Source: Beta vulgaris subsp. vulgaris
Taxonomy: Eukaryota > Streptophyta > Magnoliopsida > Caryophyllales > Amaranthaceae
Direction of reading: 5' to 3'
DNA length: 64,000 nucleotides
Assembly (NCBI RefSeq): GCF_026745355.1
Contig: NC_079207.1
Span: forward strand, 32,043,734-32,107,733
Shown: positions 22,821 through 33,277 of the stretch, one piece after another
Layout: every line of letters starts with the position of its first letter
Position numbering within the stretch: position 1 is the first letter of the stretch
Program-made: the position numbers and the translations under genes
The notes under the pieces: model-generated
The model's database searches: none
What the model saw: only the letters and a program-made list of their open reading frames with translations
Told to the model about the DNA's origin: nothing

Positions 22821-23060
22821 CTTCCTCCGGTCTTTATTACTTTACCCCTTTCTTTTGCACAGAATTTTAATAGAATAATGTTGTGGGTCATAGAATGAAA
22901 TGAAAACTATTATTTTATATTAAAATTGAATGTATGTGTGATGAAAAGTTAGTGTCCCATTCCAAAAATATAAATAAAAGAAAGGGGTAAACTAATAAGA
23001 AACATCTCGAGAAGAAATACGGGTAAACTAATAAAGACCGGAGACGTATTACGTAAGGAG
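22821..23060. mobile_element. Stowaway-like MITE, 240 bp, upstream of IPT
   Basis: Flanked by TA (22819-22820 and 23061-23062). The left end CTTCCTCCGGTCTTTATTA pairs with TAATAAAGACCGGAG near the right end, which then carries about 14 extra bases before AAGGAGTA. It lies about 570 bp upstream of the IPT start codon and so could influence its promoter. Confidence 0.7.
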
Positions 23061-23062
23061 TA

Positions 23063-23631
23063 TAAAAAAGAGAAAAAAAAATAAAAATAACGAGCAATTC
23101 GTATTCAACTAAAAAAAAACACTTTATAAGCATGGCCGATGATGTTTAGTATAATTCCAAAAAACACAGTTTGTTCTATTCCATCCACCTTTCATCTCCT
23201 TCCCTCTCTTTGACATTCCCGACGGCCAAACATCGCCATTAACTGAGGCACATACAAGAAACCCCCCGCCATGGCAGCAAACATTTAAGTACCTTAAAAC
23301 AACCCCGCATTTAATTAACTCTTCAAAGTTCAAAATCCACATTCCCCAACAAATTCAAACTTTAAAATTTCTGCACTTCTCCTCATTGCAGCATACTCTT
23401 ACTCAAAGTCCTACTACTGCGGCCATTGACAACAATCATTCTTTCCCTGCATTTCTCTCTCTCTCATAATTTATGTGTGTGGGTTTTACAGCTCATCAGC
23501 TCAACATTCAACTTACTACAACAAACCCCCCCTCCCCTAAAAAAAACACTCCCCAAACAAAACAAAAACACCCATTTTTTCCCCTTCAAACTACATACAT
23601 ACCTTATTTCTTTCTCTCTCTCTCTCCTTCT
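23063..23631 (+). promoter_or_regulatory. IPT upstream region and 5' leader
   Basis: About 570 bp between a MITE and the chosen start codon. The last 50 bases are CT-rich (TTTCTCTCTCTCTCTCCTTC), typical of plant 5' leaders. No convincing TATA box could be fixed. An upstream in-frame ATG at 23473 lies in this region. Confidence 0.4.
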
Positions 23632-24603
23632 ATGAGACTTCCCTTTCGATCAATACTCTGCAATCATTGCTGCAATATTAATAAAACACCCACAACAACA
23701 ACAACAACAACCGCAACCGTACAAATGAACTACTTTTATTCTTCCTTTACAACAACCGGTAACCGTCACCACCACCGGCGGCGTTCGATGATGAGAGAGA
23801 AAGTATTAGTAATAATGGGCCCCACTGGTTCAGGAAAGTCCCGTCTTTCCGTTGATATCGCAAGCCGTTTTCCCGCCGAAATCATCAACTCCGACAAAAT
23901 CCAACTTTACAAAGGCCTCGACATTACCACCAACAAAATACCCCAAGAACAACGCCTCGGCGTCCCCCACCACCTTCTCGGCTGCGTCGACTCATCGACT
24001 CAATCCGAGTTAACCCCGCCTCATTACCGCCTCCTCGCCTCATCCCTCATCTCCTCCATTCGGTCCCGCAACAAGCTCCCATTGCTCGTCGGCGGGTCCA
24101 ACTCCTTAATCCACGCCCTCCTATCGGGCTCGGGCCCGGGCCTGAACCTGAGGTACAGGTGTTGCTTCCTTTGGATCGACGTGTCGCCTCCAGTGCTAAA
24201 CGCGTACCTGTTGAAGCGAGTCGACGAGATGCTTGACTCGGGTATGTTGGATGAGTTGGCGAAGTTTTATAACTCGGGTGAGGTGAATAAAATTGAGCGT
24301 GACACTGGGTTGAGAAAGGCGATTGGGGTACCAGAATTTGAAACGTATTTTACAATGGGGGGAGATGATCAGGTGTTATATGAGAAATCGGTGAGGATGA
24401 TCAAGGAGAATACGTGTCAACTAGCGAAGATACAGATGGAAAAGATCCAACGGTTAAAAGATGGTGGGTGGGGTCTACATAGATTAGATGGAACGGAATC
24501 ATTTAGAGCGGTATTGGAAGGATCAAAGAGTTGGTCAAATATTTGGGAGACGCAAGTAGTGGAACCGAGCATGAAGATTGTGAAGCGCTTCTTGGAGGAG
24601 TAG
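23632..24603 (+). CDS. IPT: Adenylate isopentenyltransferase (cytokinin synthase)
   Basis: This 323-residue intronless ORF encodes a plant DMAPP:ATP/ADP isopentenyltransferase, the first committed step of isoprenoid cytokinin synthesis. The P-loop is GPTGSGKS (63-70), followed by EIINSDKIQLYKGLDITTNK (83-102), VPHHLLG (111-117), LLVGGSNS (151-158), the CCFLWIDV strand (177-184), and LRKAIGVPEF (227-236); all are family signatures. The C-terminus WETQVVEPSMKIVKRFLEE resembles the IPT1/IPT5 group rather than tRNA-type IPTs, which are longer. I chose the ATG at 23632 because it follows a CT-rich leader and gives a Ser/Thr/His/Arg-rich N-terminus of about 50 residues, compatible with a plastid transit peptide. 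An in-frame ATG at 23473 would add 53 unlikely residues; an internal MM (53-54) just before the P-loop is a further option. It appears intact. Confidence 0.93.
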   Translation: MRLPFRSILCNHCCNINKTPTTTTTTTATVQMNYFYSSFTTTGNRHHHRRRSMMREKVLVIMGPTGSGKSRLSVDIASRFPAEIINSDKIQLYKGLDITTNKIPQEQRLGVPHHLLGCVDSSTQSELTPPHYRLLASSLISSIRSRNKLPLLVGGSNSLIHALLSGSGPGLNLRYRCCFLWIDVSPPVLNAYLLKRVDEMLDSGMLDELAKFYNSGEVNKIERDTGLRKAIGVPEFETYFTMGGDDQVLYEKSVRMIKENTCQLAKIQMEKIQRLKDGGWGLHRLDGTESFRAVLEGSKSWSNIWETQVVEPSMKIVKRFLEE

Positions 24604-25300
24604 GTTTTACAGCTTTTTCCAGCTCCTCTTTTTCTGTTTTCTCTCTCTCTCTTTTTTTAACCCACATTTTTTCATCTTCTTTTTTTGCTCAATATTTACT
24701 TAATTGGGTAAATATCGAGTTCTTTTCCTTTCTGATTTTCAAAATTTTGGGATTGGGTTTTCTTTAATTTAATTTTTATAACTATGACAAAAAAAAGGAA
24801 AAATAGAAAAACGAGGAAATTTTGGCAATCTATGAACTTCCTCTGTCTGTAATCTACCACATTTTGGGGGTAAAATGAAGAAATTACTAGAGAAGTCAAA
24901 AATTAATTTGGGGTTGAGAGGAAATATTTTTTTTTTTGTTATAAACTTAATTATGTCATGAATATTGAAACCCACTATGTAGATGACGACTTAAACCTTT
25001 GTATTTTTGCATTTACCTTCTTTTGCGTTCAGGCGAATTTGTACATTGTGAGAGGGTTTACTAACATCATCTAGTATTCTAGTGATACATTATTCTTCTT
25101 ATCTTGTTTTGATATTATTGGATAAGCATAGCATATTATATACTACTATATGAAAGTGCATTGGTTTTCCTCTTGGAGTTTTTCATGTATGTGCCAACTT
25201 ACATGTAGTTATGCCCTTTTAAAATATGACCGCCTTATACCATATAGGTGATGATTATGCTAAACAATTGGAACATAATTGTTTATATTGAAGTTTTTTA
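24604..25300 (+). other. IPT 3' flank, probably 3' UTR then AT-rich spacer
   Basis: T-rich DNA directly downstream of the stop. Possible polyadenylation-type A/T-rich sequence near 24765-24785. No gene seen. Confidence 0.4.
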
Positions 25301-25556
25301 CTCCCTCCGTCCCATAATATAGTACTTGTTTCTTTTTTCACGGTCTCCAAAACGTAACTTTGACATTTAATATCTTCAATTCCTTATTAATTAAAAATAT
25401 AAAAAGTTGATATTATGAAACTACACATTGAGATGAATCTAACAAGATCCTACATGAATATGTTTTTTTATATATACAAATGAGAATATTCGGTCAAAAA
25501 TTTTAAAGTTTGACCACCAAAAATGAAATAGGCACTATATTATGGGACGGAGGGAG
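25301..25556. mobile_element. Stowaway MITE, 256 bp
   Basis: TA flanks at 25299-25300 and 25557-25558. Termini CTCCCTCCGTCCCATAATAT and ATATTATGGGACGGAGGGAG are near-perfect inverted repeats over about 25 bp. The interior carries ATTGAGATGAATCTAACAAG, a core shared with the elements at 25751 and 63417. Confidence 0.93.
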
Positions 25557-25750
25557 TACTTTTTTGGAAATGGGAAAATGACATTTAAAACTTTATACTT
25601 AAAGTAGGTCTCTTATTGAAAGCTATATATTTGGGAACCTTTAAGCCAATACGGAGTTCAATAACTTATATTCTTTCCAATTTTGATTGTGATATGAGAT
25701 ATCTCATTCGTTGGTGAAGATGCATATGTTTAATCACCTAAATTGCACTA

Positions 25751-26000
25751 TCTCTGTTTTTTAGTTGACCTGTTTTCCTTGAATACACTTGTCAATGCAC
25801 TATTTTAAACCTTTATATATCTAAATAATAATAAGCAAAAATTATAAAAAGTTAATATTATGAAAATATATATTGAAAAGAATCTAACAAAATCTCATAT
25901 GACTATATTTTGCCTTAAATATAAATCATAAAACATAGTCAAAGTTACCATGTGAATAGTGTCAAAAGTCAAAACGGGTCATCTAAAAAACGCAGGGAAG
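25751..26000. mobile_element. Stowaway-like MITE, 250 bp
   Basis: TA on both sides (25749-25750, 26001-26002). Left TCTCTGTTTTTTAGTTGACC pairs with right GGTCATCTAAAAAACGCAGG. The interior has TATATTGAAAAGAATCTAAC, a variant of the core found in its neighbour. Confidence 0.8.
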
Positions 26001-28039
26001 TATCATTTTATATATGTAAACTTTCTAAATGATTAGAAGAGTTTTATTGAACGGATAAGTAAATTTGTCTTTTGTGTGTGGCAAAGGAGAACAAAGTTGA
26101 TAGGAGGGTTTAGGTTCCATGTCAAATAAATAGGAAATGGAATAATCTTGTAGGGATAAAAACTGAAATGAGAGACAATCTCTTCAAAATGAAGGAAGAC
26201 CTTTATTTGACTAGTATTATGTCTTTAATTAATCATCGCAAATTATTTCAATATAACCATTTTAAGGCTAATTTTTTAAATTGTCATATTTAATACAATA
26301 TTAGAAGTATACCAATAGCTCTCTTTGTTGGTGGCATGTATTAAAAGTGACAATTAGTCTAGATTAGATTGATTTAACTACACTTCTTTGTACTAATAGC
26401 ATATTTTTAAAGTGATAATTAGTATAATAAATACCGATTCCTGTTGTATTTTTCTTTGCCGGTAGCATTTATATAAAGTATTGAGCTAATGATTAGTCTA
26501 AATCAAAATTGGCATCTTATATCAGTAGAATATAAACTTTTTATTCCCTAATCTGTTGATAGAAAATAAGAATATAAACTTTTTTCCAACAAAATGCATC
26601 AAGATTTTTCATCCACCTTAGAAAATGAGGAAAGTTGGCGGGGGCCTAACACTGCATTTTGGTGCCATGTAATTGGTACACAACGAAAATTCTCCTAGTA
26701 CCTTTGGTCCGCAAATATATATAGATGCACCATTTGGTCCCACAAATAATTTTTAGAATTTTAGTACAAGAGTCAAGAGGAGTCGAAATTAACAAGTCAT
26801 AGAATTTGATTGAAGTGCATATATATATACACACACATATGACAAACTTTAGACATAAAGATGGAGGTTTAGATATTAAACCATTGATGGTTCTTACTGA
26901 TTTTGTGCGGCCACCTTTTCTATGTAGGACAAAATTAGATATTTGGTCTTTTCTATTTAGGTAGAATTGAAAAAGCCACACCTTTTCTATCTTCTTTCGT
27001 CCCGTATAAAAAGAAGTTTCAACTTGTGCCAAGATATATTAATGTAAGAAGAAATTAAAACTCTCTTTCAAATTCATGTATACGTTTTTCATCATAACAT
27101 AGATTTGTCAAATTTGTAGAAGATAAACTCGTAATTTGGGTCATAATGCATTTTTGGAGAATAGCATCTCTGATCTCTTTAATTTCCGTCCTTACAAATC
27201 TAAAGGATAGTTTTATTTTTAAAAGAACTAGCATATCAGATGAGAATTATTTAGGGCAAATTTCACACTATGGCTAATTTGCTTAGTGAGGGGGTTGGCA
27301 ATTAACTTGCGAATAAAAATAACTTGCGTCCAAATAAAGTTGCGAGAAATAAAGAAAAGAGCGCAACAAGTTTTACGTGGAAAACCCCTTGAAAATGAGG
27401 GAAAACCCACAAGAGGATTGGTATCCTGCCAATTCACTATGTTGCTCGAGCTTGTGAGAGAATACAAGTGCTTAGCTAGAGAGACAGTAGAAAGAGTAGT
27501 AAATGATGATTTACACTATCTGAGCTAGTGGACCAATTATACTAAATTATCATAATGACGTTGCTTCATAGCCGTTTTTCTCCTTGGATAATAATTGGCT
27601 GAGATCCTATTTCAAAGGGATGCTTGGGAACGTTGCTTTTGTTGGTAGTTATCCTCAATGCCACTATCTTCTCAATGAGCGCTACTCTCCTAAGAAATAG
27701 AGGACTTGAACTGCCTTGCCACGTCATCGAGGCCGCTTGCTTCCTTGCTCGTCCAATTAAGCAAATCTAGCACACTAGCACATTTTTAAGCATGCATCTT
27801 GTTTCCATGTAAGAATAATTCGACCCATAACAAGAATATTGAACGGATTAATTTGACTAAATTTGATAGACAAGACTTTTTAGAAGTGAGAAGAAATGGT
27901 AAAGAGATCCTCGCCATTAAAGTGCTCATCGACTTATGGATTTTGATCTATTACTAAAAATTATAAAATGCAAATATTCACCATAAAGCATAGCGATGTT
28001 TGGTGGTTGTTAATCAACAAAAGAAGACTTACTTTATAC
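26001..28039. other. 2-kb AT-rich stretch without a recognised gene
   Basis: No ORF of credible composition. About 26320-26520 holds three diverged copies (about 65 bp) of a motif like GGTGGCATGTATTAAAAGTG / GACAATTAGTCTA. At 27330-27440 a block with TTTTACGTGGAAAACCCCTT and GAGGGAAAACCCACAAGAGG looks like part of a dispersed repeat, possibly a retrotransposon, but no termini were found. Confidence 0.4.
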
Positions 28040-28317
28040 TCCCTCCGTTTCTTTTTAATCTGCACACTTTCCATTTTAGTCAGTTTCTTTTTAATTTATA
28101 AACTATTACTTTTTCTATTTTTGGTAACATATCACATCTACTTTCTCCTACTTTTCCACCCATGTCATTCACTTTTTAATATTTTAACCCACTTTTTTGT
28201 TTCTCTTTCTCACTTTTTAGTTTTTCTCTCCACCTTTTTAGTTTTTCTCTCATATTTTTGTACTTCCTCTTTGGTTCTTCCCTAAAGTGAAGTGAATAAG
28301 TTAAAATGAAATGAAGG
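28040..28317 (-). mobile_element. Stowaway-like MITE, family 1, copy B
   Basis: Begins CTCCCTCCGTTTCTTTTTAA after TA (28038-28039). Read on the minus strand, its interior (AAAAAGGTGGAGAGAAAAAC, GGGTTAAAATATTAAAAAGT, TTACCAAAAATAGAAAAAG) matches the element at 19673-19945. The other end (ATGAAATGAAGG) is decayed. The 105-codon ORF here is a shadow. Confidence 0.7.
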
Positions 28318-28479
28318 AAAAATTTAGTAGACAAGTGATTGTTTTTGTTGGGAAGCTTAATATTTATAGATGAGAGGTAATTTATTCATGATTTAATTAA
28401 ATATTAGATTTGTTTGCTGAAAAAGGTTTTACCATTATAGGTGGATAATAATAATTACCATTGTTGTTGAAATTCCGAT

Positions 28480-28925
28480 CCGGATCTTATGATCCTACGA
28501 TTCTACGATCCGGAAGGATCTCACTGATCCCGATCCTACATAGGATCTTAATTTTGTAGGATCTTTCGATTCTACCCAACCACAAAAAATCACATAGTAG
28601 GATCTTAATACGATTCTACGATCCTACGACTTTATGATCCGATGCTATCGTCGAAAAATTATAAAGTAATTTCACATATTATATTTATCCTATTATATTT
28701 TCGTTGCATGTTACTTCAATCTTATAGTATTGACAAAATATCACCGTTTGTTAATGAAATAAGTCATTATTAATTTCTATAAAATTTAAACATGAGTTTC
28801 TCACCATATTCTAACGTAATTATCTCTATTTTACGAAATAGTAGGATCTTACGATCATACGATCCGATCCCACCGATTCGATCCTACCAACCCCTACAAT
28901 CTGAGTAGGATCCCGATCTTGATAA
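28480..28925. repeat. GATC-rich palindromic repeat block
   Basis: Dense variants of GGATCTTACGATCC, CTACGATCC and GATCCGATCC in both orientations in two clusters (28480-28640 and 28845-28925) separated by AT-rich DNA. The outer edges (TGTTGTTGAAATTCCGATCC and GGATCCCGATCTTGATAACA) are roughly inverted, so it may be a non-autonomous DNA transposon, but no target duplication was found. Confidence 0.5.
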
Positions 28926-28968
28926 CATTGATAATTGTTAACCAGTTCATTATTATTACTTATTTTTA

Positions 28969-29248
28969 CTCCTTTCGTTTTTATTTAATTGCTACATTTT
29001 TAATATGTAGGTGTTTCTTTTTAATTGCTACATTGTTTAACATTTCCTTATTTAGCGCTACTTGACCCACCATAAAGTGTTACTATTATATTTTTTTTTC
29101 TCTTTTTTCACCCAAAAATATTACTTTTTCACTTTTTCCCAATATTTTACATTAAATGGGTCAAATAATATCCTATTAAAAATTTAAAAGTGACATTGTC
29201 TAAATTGTTGTGCATACAACAATTTAGCAATTATAAAAACGGATGAAT
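28969..29248. mobile_element. Stowaway-like MITE, about 280 bp
   Basis: The left end CTCCTTTCGTTTTTATTTAA after TA (28967-28968) pairs with TTAGCAATTATAAAAACGGA near the right end; TAGCAATTA / TAATTGCTA extends the inverted repeat. A TA lies at 29249-29250. The right tip is mutated. Confidence 0.65.
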
Positions 29249-29666
29249 TAATTGTGTATATCTAGTACTCCCTCTGTAATTGTTTTACTTTACCCACTTA
29301 CAATCATGCACAAGAATTAAGGAAGAGGAGAAAGATGAAATCTAATATTACATGGGGGTTTTGTGGACGAGCCTTGAAATCCGGAGAAAGAGAAGAGAAT
29401 AGGTGTTGATGCATGTATTGTCAAAGTGCCGATCGTATTTACTTGTAAATGGAGGGAAATCCAATATTTGAACATGGAAACTAAAACCAAAAAATTTCAA
29501 AAACTACATCTTTCTTATATTAGCCACTACTATAAAGACCCAAAAACAATATAAAGCAAAAAAATGCAGAGTTTTTCTTGCACTCAACAATAGTTGGATG
29601 TCTTGGAGAGTAAAGAAAGTAGCGTATGAGAAGTTTGGGGTCTATTTAAAGACCATCAAATATTTG
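29249..29666. other. AT-rich spacer
   Basis: Holds an isolated Stowaway-like left end (CTCCCTCTGTAATTGTTTTA near 29269) without a matching right end. The last eight bases AATATTTG (29659-29666) are the target duplication of the next element. Confidence 0.45.
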
Positions 29667-29977
29667 TACGGGTGATAATGAGTCTGACAAGCTCGCAAGC
29701 AGCTCGGGCTCGGCTCGGTCAAAGCTCGGCTCGTTGAAGCTCGGCTCGAGCTCGGGCTCGGCTCGAGCTCGGGCTCGGCTCGAGCTCGGGCTCGGCTCGA
29801 GACTTAAACGAGCCGAGCCGAGCCGAGCTAGGCAAAGCTCGGCTCGTAAAGCTCGTGAGCAGCTCGTTTATTATTTTATATTAAAAAAATTTAATACTAA
29901 TTTATATTTTAATTTAGATTACAAATTATATATTTTAATTTGTGATCCAACTTCACCTCTACTCCACTAGGCACTAA

Positions 29978-30029
29978 AGTCCCACATTGGTTAAGAAAAC
30001 AAGTATCAACCTTATTTTCTTTATAAATA
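29978..30029 (+). promoter_or_regulatory. snRNA-type promoter module 1 (USE + TATA)
   Basis: AGTCCCACATTG (29978-29989) resembles the plant snRNA upstream sequence element RTCCCACATCG. TATAAATA starts at 30022, leaving a 32-bp gap. The USE and its spacing are established for plant U-snRNA genes; activity here is inference. Confidence 0.5.
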
Positions 30030-30192
30030 GCTACTATTCCTTACTTCAACTTAAAGTTTAATTTTGTATCTCCTTGGTTGGAAAACAAAAACTATACTTT
30101 ATTTTCTTCATAGAGGGAATGAAGTATAATTTTCAATAGTTGATTATTTAATACCTAAAATATTTGATAATTTTTTCTTTAGAAAAACATGG

Positions 30193-30243
30193 AGTCCCAC
30201 ATTGAAATTTTAACAATGCTAGGAGGGATTCCAAGTTATAAAA
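30193..30243 (+). promoter_or_regulatory. snRNA-type promoter module 2 (USE + TATA)
   Basis: AGTCCCACATTG at 30193-30204 and TATAAAA from 30237; gap 32 bp. The spacer is closely related to those of modules 3 and 4. Confidence 0.5.
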
Positions 30244-30296
30244 GCATATGTAAACAAAACAAGGGTATAATGAGTTTTTTTCTTAACAAAACATGG

Positions 30297-30348
30297 AGTC
30301 CCACATTGAAATTTTAGCAATGCTAAGAGGGATTCTAAGTTATATAAA
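30297..30348 (+). promoter_or_regulatory. snRNA-type promoter module 3 (USE + TATA)
   Basis: AGTCCCACATTG at 30297-30308 and TATATAAA from 30341; gap 32 bp. A further USE-like AGTTCCACATCG at 30389-30400 has no TATA at the matching distance. Confidence 0.5.
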
Positions 30349-30441
30349 CATATGTAGAATGAGTTTGTTTATCTTAAACAAAACATAAAGTTCCACATCG
30401 AAATGGGGATAGTGAGTTTTTTTTTCTTTAACAAACCATGA

Positions 30442-30492
30442 AGTCCCACATTGAAATCTTAGCAATGCTAAGAGCGAAATCAAGTTATAAAA
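30442..30492 (+). promoter_or_regulatory. snRNA-type promoter module 4 (USE + TATA)
   Basis: AGTCCCACATTG at 30442-30453 and TATAAAA from 30486; gap 32 bp. It is the last module before the right GAGCCGAGC array. No recognisable U-snRNA sequence follows it. Confidence 0.5.
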
Positions 30493-30783
30493 GCATATGA
30501 TGGGTGAGTGAACAAGCTCACCTACTTCGAGCCAAGCCGAGCTCATTAGTCGAGCCTAAACGAGCTCGCGAGGCGAGCCTAAGCGAGCTCGCGAGCCGAG
30601 CCTAAATGAGCTCGCGAGCCGAGCTTGAGCCCCAAATTTCCATCACGAGCCGAGCTCGAGCTCGGCTCTCCCAAGCTCGGGGAGCTCACGAGCCGAGCCG
30701 AGCCTGGGAAATTTTAAACGAGCTCGAGCCGAGCCCAGTGCTATTCGGGCTCGGCTCGCTCGATAAGCACCCCTAAATATTTG

Positions 30784-31236
30784 TATCATTGACGCTTTAT
30801 TTTTTCTTGTGCCCCATATTATATACAACAATTTGACGTATATACTAATTAATGCACAACTTTAATCATTAATATTTTTAATTTTCAGTTAATAAATATT
30901 ATGAAATGATGATATGTTAAATATATCTCTATTATATAATTGAATGGCGGAGGAAGATGGTGGCCTCTCATAAAAAGTCAAATATACTCTTAATGAAATT
31001 AAATTGTCATATAAATCTTTTCTTCTTCCTACTTGTCATATTTATTGAACAAGTTATTAATGGAATTGAATTTGAAATTTCAATTAAATATTAAATTAAG
31101 GAGTTAGATTTCCTCTTCTTACCTATGTGTGAAAAAAAGTTATTCAAAAATTGTATTGATAATATAACTTGATTGACACAATTGGAAGAAAACAAATTAA
31201 AACTTGAATTTTATTTTAATAATTAGACTCATAATA
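30784..31236. other. AT-rich spacer, no gene
   Basis: No ORF, no repeat recognised. Confidence 0.5.
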
Positions 31237-32640
31237 TCTATACTAATATATTAAAAGGCGTCTGTAAACGAGGAACGGTGCCACATGGCGCTCTTCCTAG
31301 AGAGTTTTAGTTCATGTAATCCATGTACAATAAAAAAAATTGAAATCGCATAATATAGGTTTTGATCCCATGACCTCAAGTTCATGTACTTAAGTTTTAA
31401 CCACTAGACCAAGTTGTATTTAGTGTTATCATATCAAAGTACAATATTAATAAATGAAAATTTTACTTAAATTTTACTTAAATTTTAGTTGTATTTAGTC
31501 ATGTTAATTAACAAAAGTAAAATTAGCTTGTAACAAATTTGAACACATGACCTCTTGCTATAATACATTACACAATTATCATCTCAATTAACTTTTAATC
31601 ATGTTTTAAGTGTCCACATTATTATATTTGTACCTTTTAAATTTTGAGTTTTCCTTAATATATTTTAATATGAATGGAAAAAAATGTGTACATAAGTCAC
31701 GTGGTACCTTTGTTGATCCACTAGAATTGTTCAATGTGTACATAAATCATGTTAATTAACAAAAGTAAAATTAGCTTGCAACAAAATTCGAACCCGTGAC
31801 CTCTTGCTATTATACATGACACAATTACCATCTCAATTAACTTTTAATCATGCTTTAAGTGTCCACAATATTATATTTGTACCTTTTAAATGTTGAGTTT
31901 TCCCTAATATATTGTAATGTGAATGGAAAAAAAATACATACCAAGTTCGAAAAACAATACCAACCCAGGGCACAAATATTAGTCTATACAAATATATTAA
32001 AAGGCGTGCGTGACAATGTATACACGCCACGTGATACCTTTGTTACTCCACTAGAATTGTCTAATGTGTACATAAATCATGTCAATTAACAAAAGTAAAA
32101 TTATCTTGCAACAAGATTTGAACCCGTGACCTCTTGCTATTATAACACAACACAATTACCATCTCAACCAACTTTTAATCATGCTTTAAGTATCCACATT
32201 ATTATATTTGTACCTTTTAAATGTTGAGTTGTCCTTAATATATTTGGTGGGAATGGAAAAAAAAATGCATATCAAGTTCAAAAATACAATACCAACCCGG
32301 GGCAACGCCTGGGCCCAAATACACGTAATATATTAAAAGGCGTGTTTGACAACGTTTGTACGCCACATGGCACCTCTACTCCTCTAGAAATGTAGAATTT
32401 TTCAATATGTACATATGTCATGTCAACTAAAAAAAACTAAATTGGCTTGCAACAGGATGTGAACTCATGATATCTTGCTATTACATGAAGCATAATTACC
32501 ATCTCAACCAAATTTTAGTCACGCTTCGAATGTCCACATTATTATATATGTACCTTTCAAATGTTTAGTTTTCTTTATTATACTTTAATGTGAATGTAGA
32601 AAATTGGATATCAAGTTATGAAAAAATACCACCGAAAAAA
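31237..32640 (+). mobile_element. Tandem array of Helitron-like non-autonomous units
   Basis: Units start TCTATACTAATATATTAAAA (31237), TCTATACAAATATATTAAAA (31983) and ACGTAATATATTAAAAGGCG (about 32322). Units end in a GC-rich hairpin-like sequence (CAACCCGGGGCAACGCCTGG at 32293-32312) followed by AAATATTAGT or AAATACACGT. The TC start, hairpin near the 3' end and CTRR-like tip are Helitron hallmarks, and no target duplication is seen. An internal motif (AAAAGTAAAATTAGCTTG) recurs at about 31515, 31763, 32093 and 32430. No Rep/helicase is present. Confidence 0.6.
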
Positions 32641-33277
32641 TTTCCGAATTCAAATACTATTTTTATTTATAAAAAAGTTAGTAGTTCAATTTTGTGATCG
32701 AATATGCGCGCCCATGCTGTTTAGTAAGGCACTAAACCATAGTCAAGGACTTTTTTTGTCAAAAATTATCTTGATATAGAATATTCTTAAAAATTTTTAA
32801 AGTCCATAAAATTCATCTCTTGAAAACTAACGGAAAAGAGATAATGGGGGCACATTAAGATGCCTGATACTTTAATATCTTGTTGTCAACATTTAAGTTA
32901 GCTTTCGGTATTAATAAAATTCACTATCTATAGTACTATGAGTCTATGCTACTCAGCAAATATGCTTATATGTCCCATTTGTTTTTTTTTTTAAATTGAT
33001 TTTAATTGATAATCCAACTTTTGAGCTATTAACTTAAATTAATTCTATTTTTTGACCTTTTTTAATAATCAAATTTTTTTTTAATATGATATGCTCATAT
33101 TAAACCATGAAACTCGTAACATACTAAGATGATAAAATTAATTATCTCTTTTTCTTCTCTAATCTATCTCCCTTGCCTCACCAAGAATCCCCATCCCGTC
33201 TGACCACCCCTCCCTCACCCCCCTGCGACCACTCTCTCTCCCACCCTCATGCGAATAATCCCCAATTCACTGAAGAT
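32641..33277. other. AT-rich stretch, no gene
   Basis: Contains an A/T-run-rich part at 32980-33085 and a CT-rich part at 33150-33250. No coding signal. Confidence 0.4.

Larger units (their letters stand above)
29667..30775. mobile_element. Non-autonomous hAT element, 1109 bp, carrying snRNA-type promoter motifs
   Basis: Termini TACGGGTG and CACCCCTA (one mismatch) are flanked by perfect 8-bp duplications AATATTTG (29659-29666 and 30776-30783). Both subterminal regions are packed with GAGCCGAGC / GCTCGGCTC repeats in opposite orientations (29690-29865 and 30525-30760), as expected for hAT transposase-binding arrays. There is no transposase. The interior (29970-30500) has repeated plant USE and TATA motifs, described separately. 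ORFs here are repeat artefacts. Confidence 0.88.

Noticed and set aside
23473..23631. Longer IPT start giving 376 residues
   Set aside because: The extra 53 residues are low-complexity Lys/Thr/Pro and hydrophobic sequence lying in a CT-rich leader; the ATG at 23632 gives a normal family length.
26646..27032. 128-codon minus-strand ORF
   Set aside because: No recognisable family, Ile/Lys/Cys-rich composition as expected of AT-rich non-coding DNA.
29734..29970. 78-codon Arg/Ala/Ser-rich ORF
   Set aside because: Reads through the GAGCCGAGC subterminal array of a hAT element.
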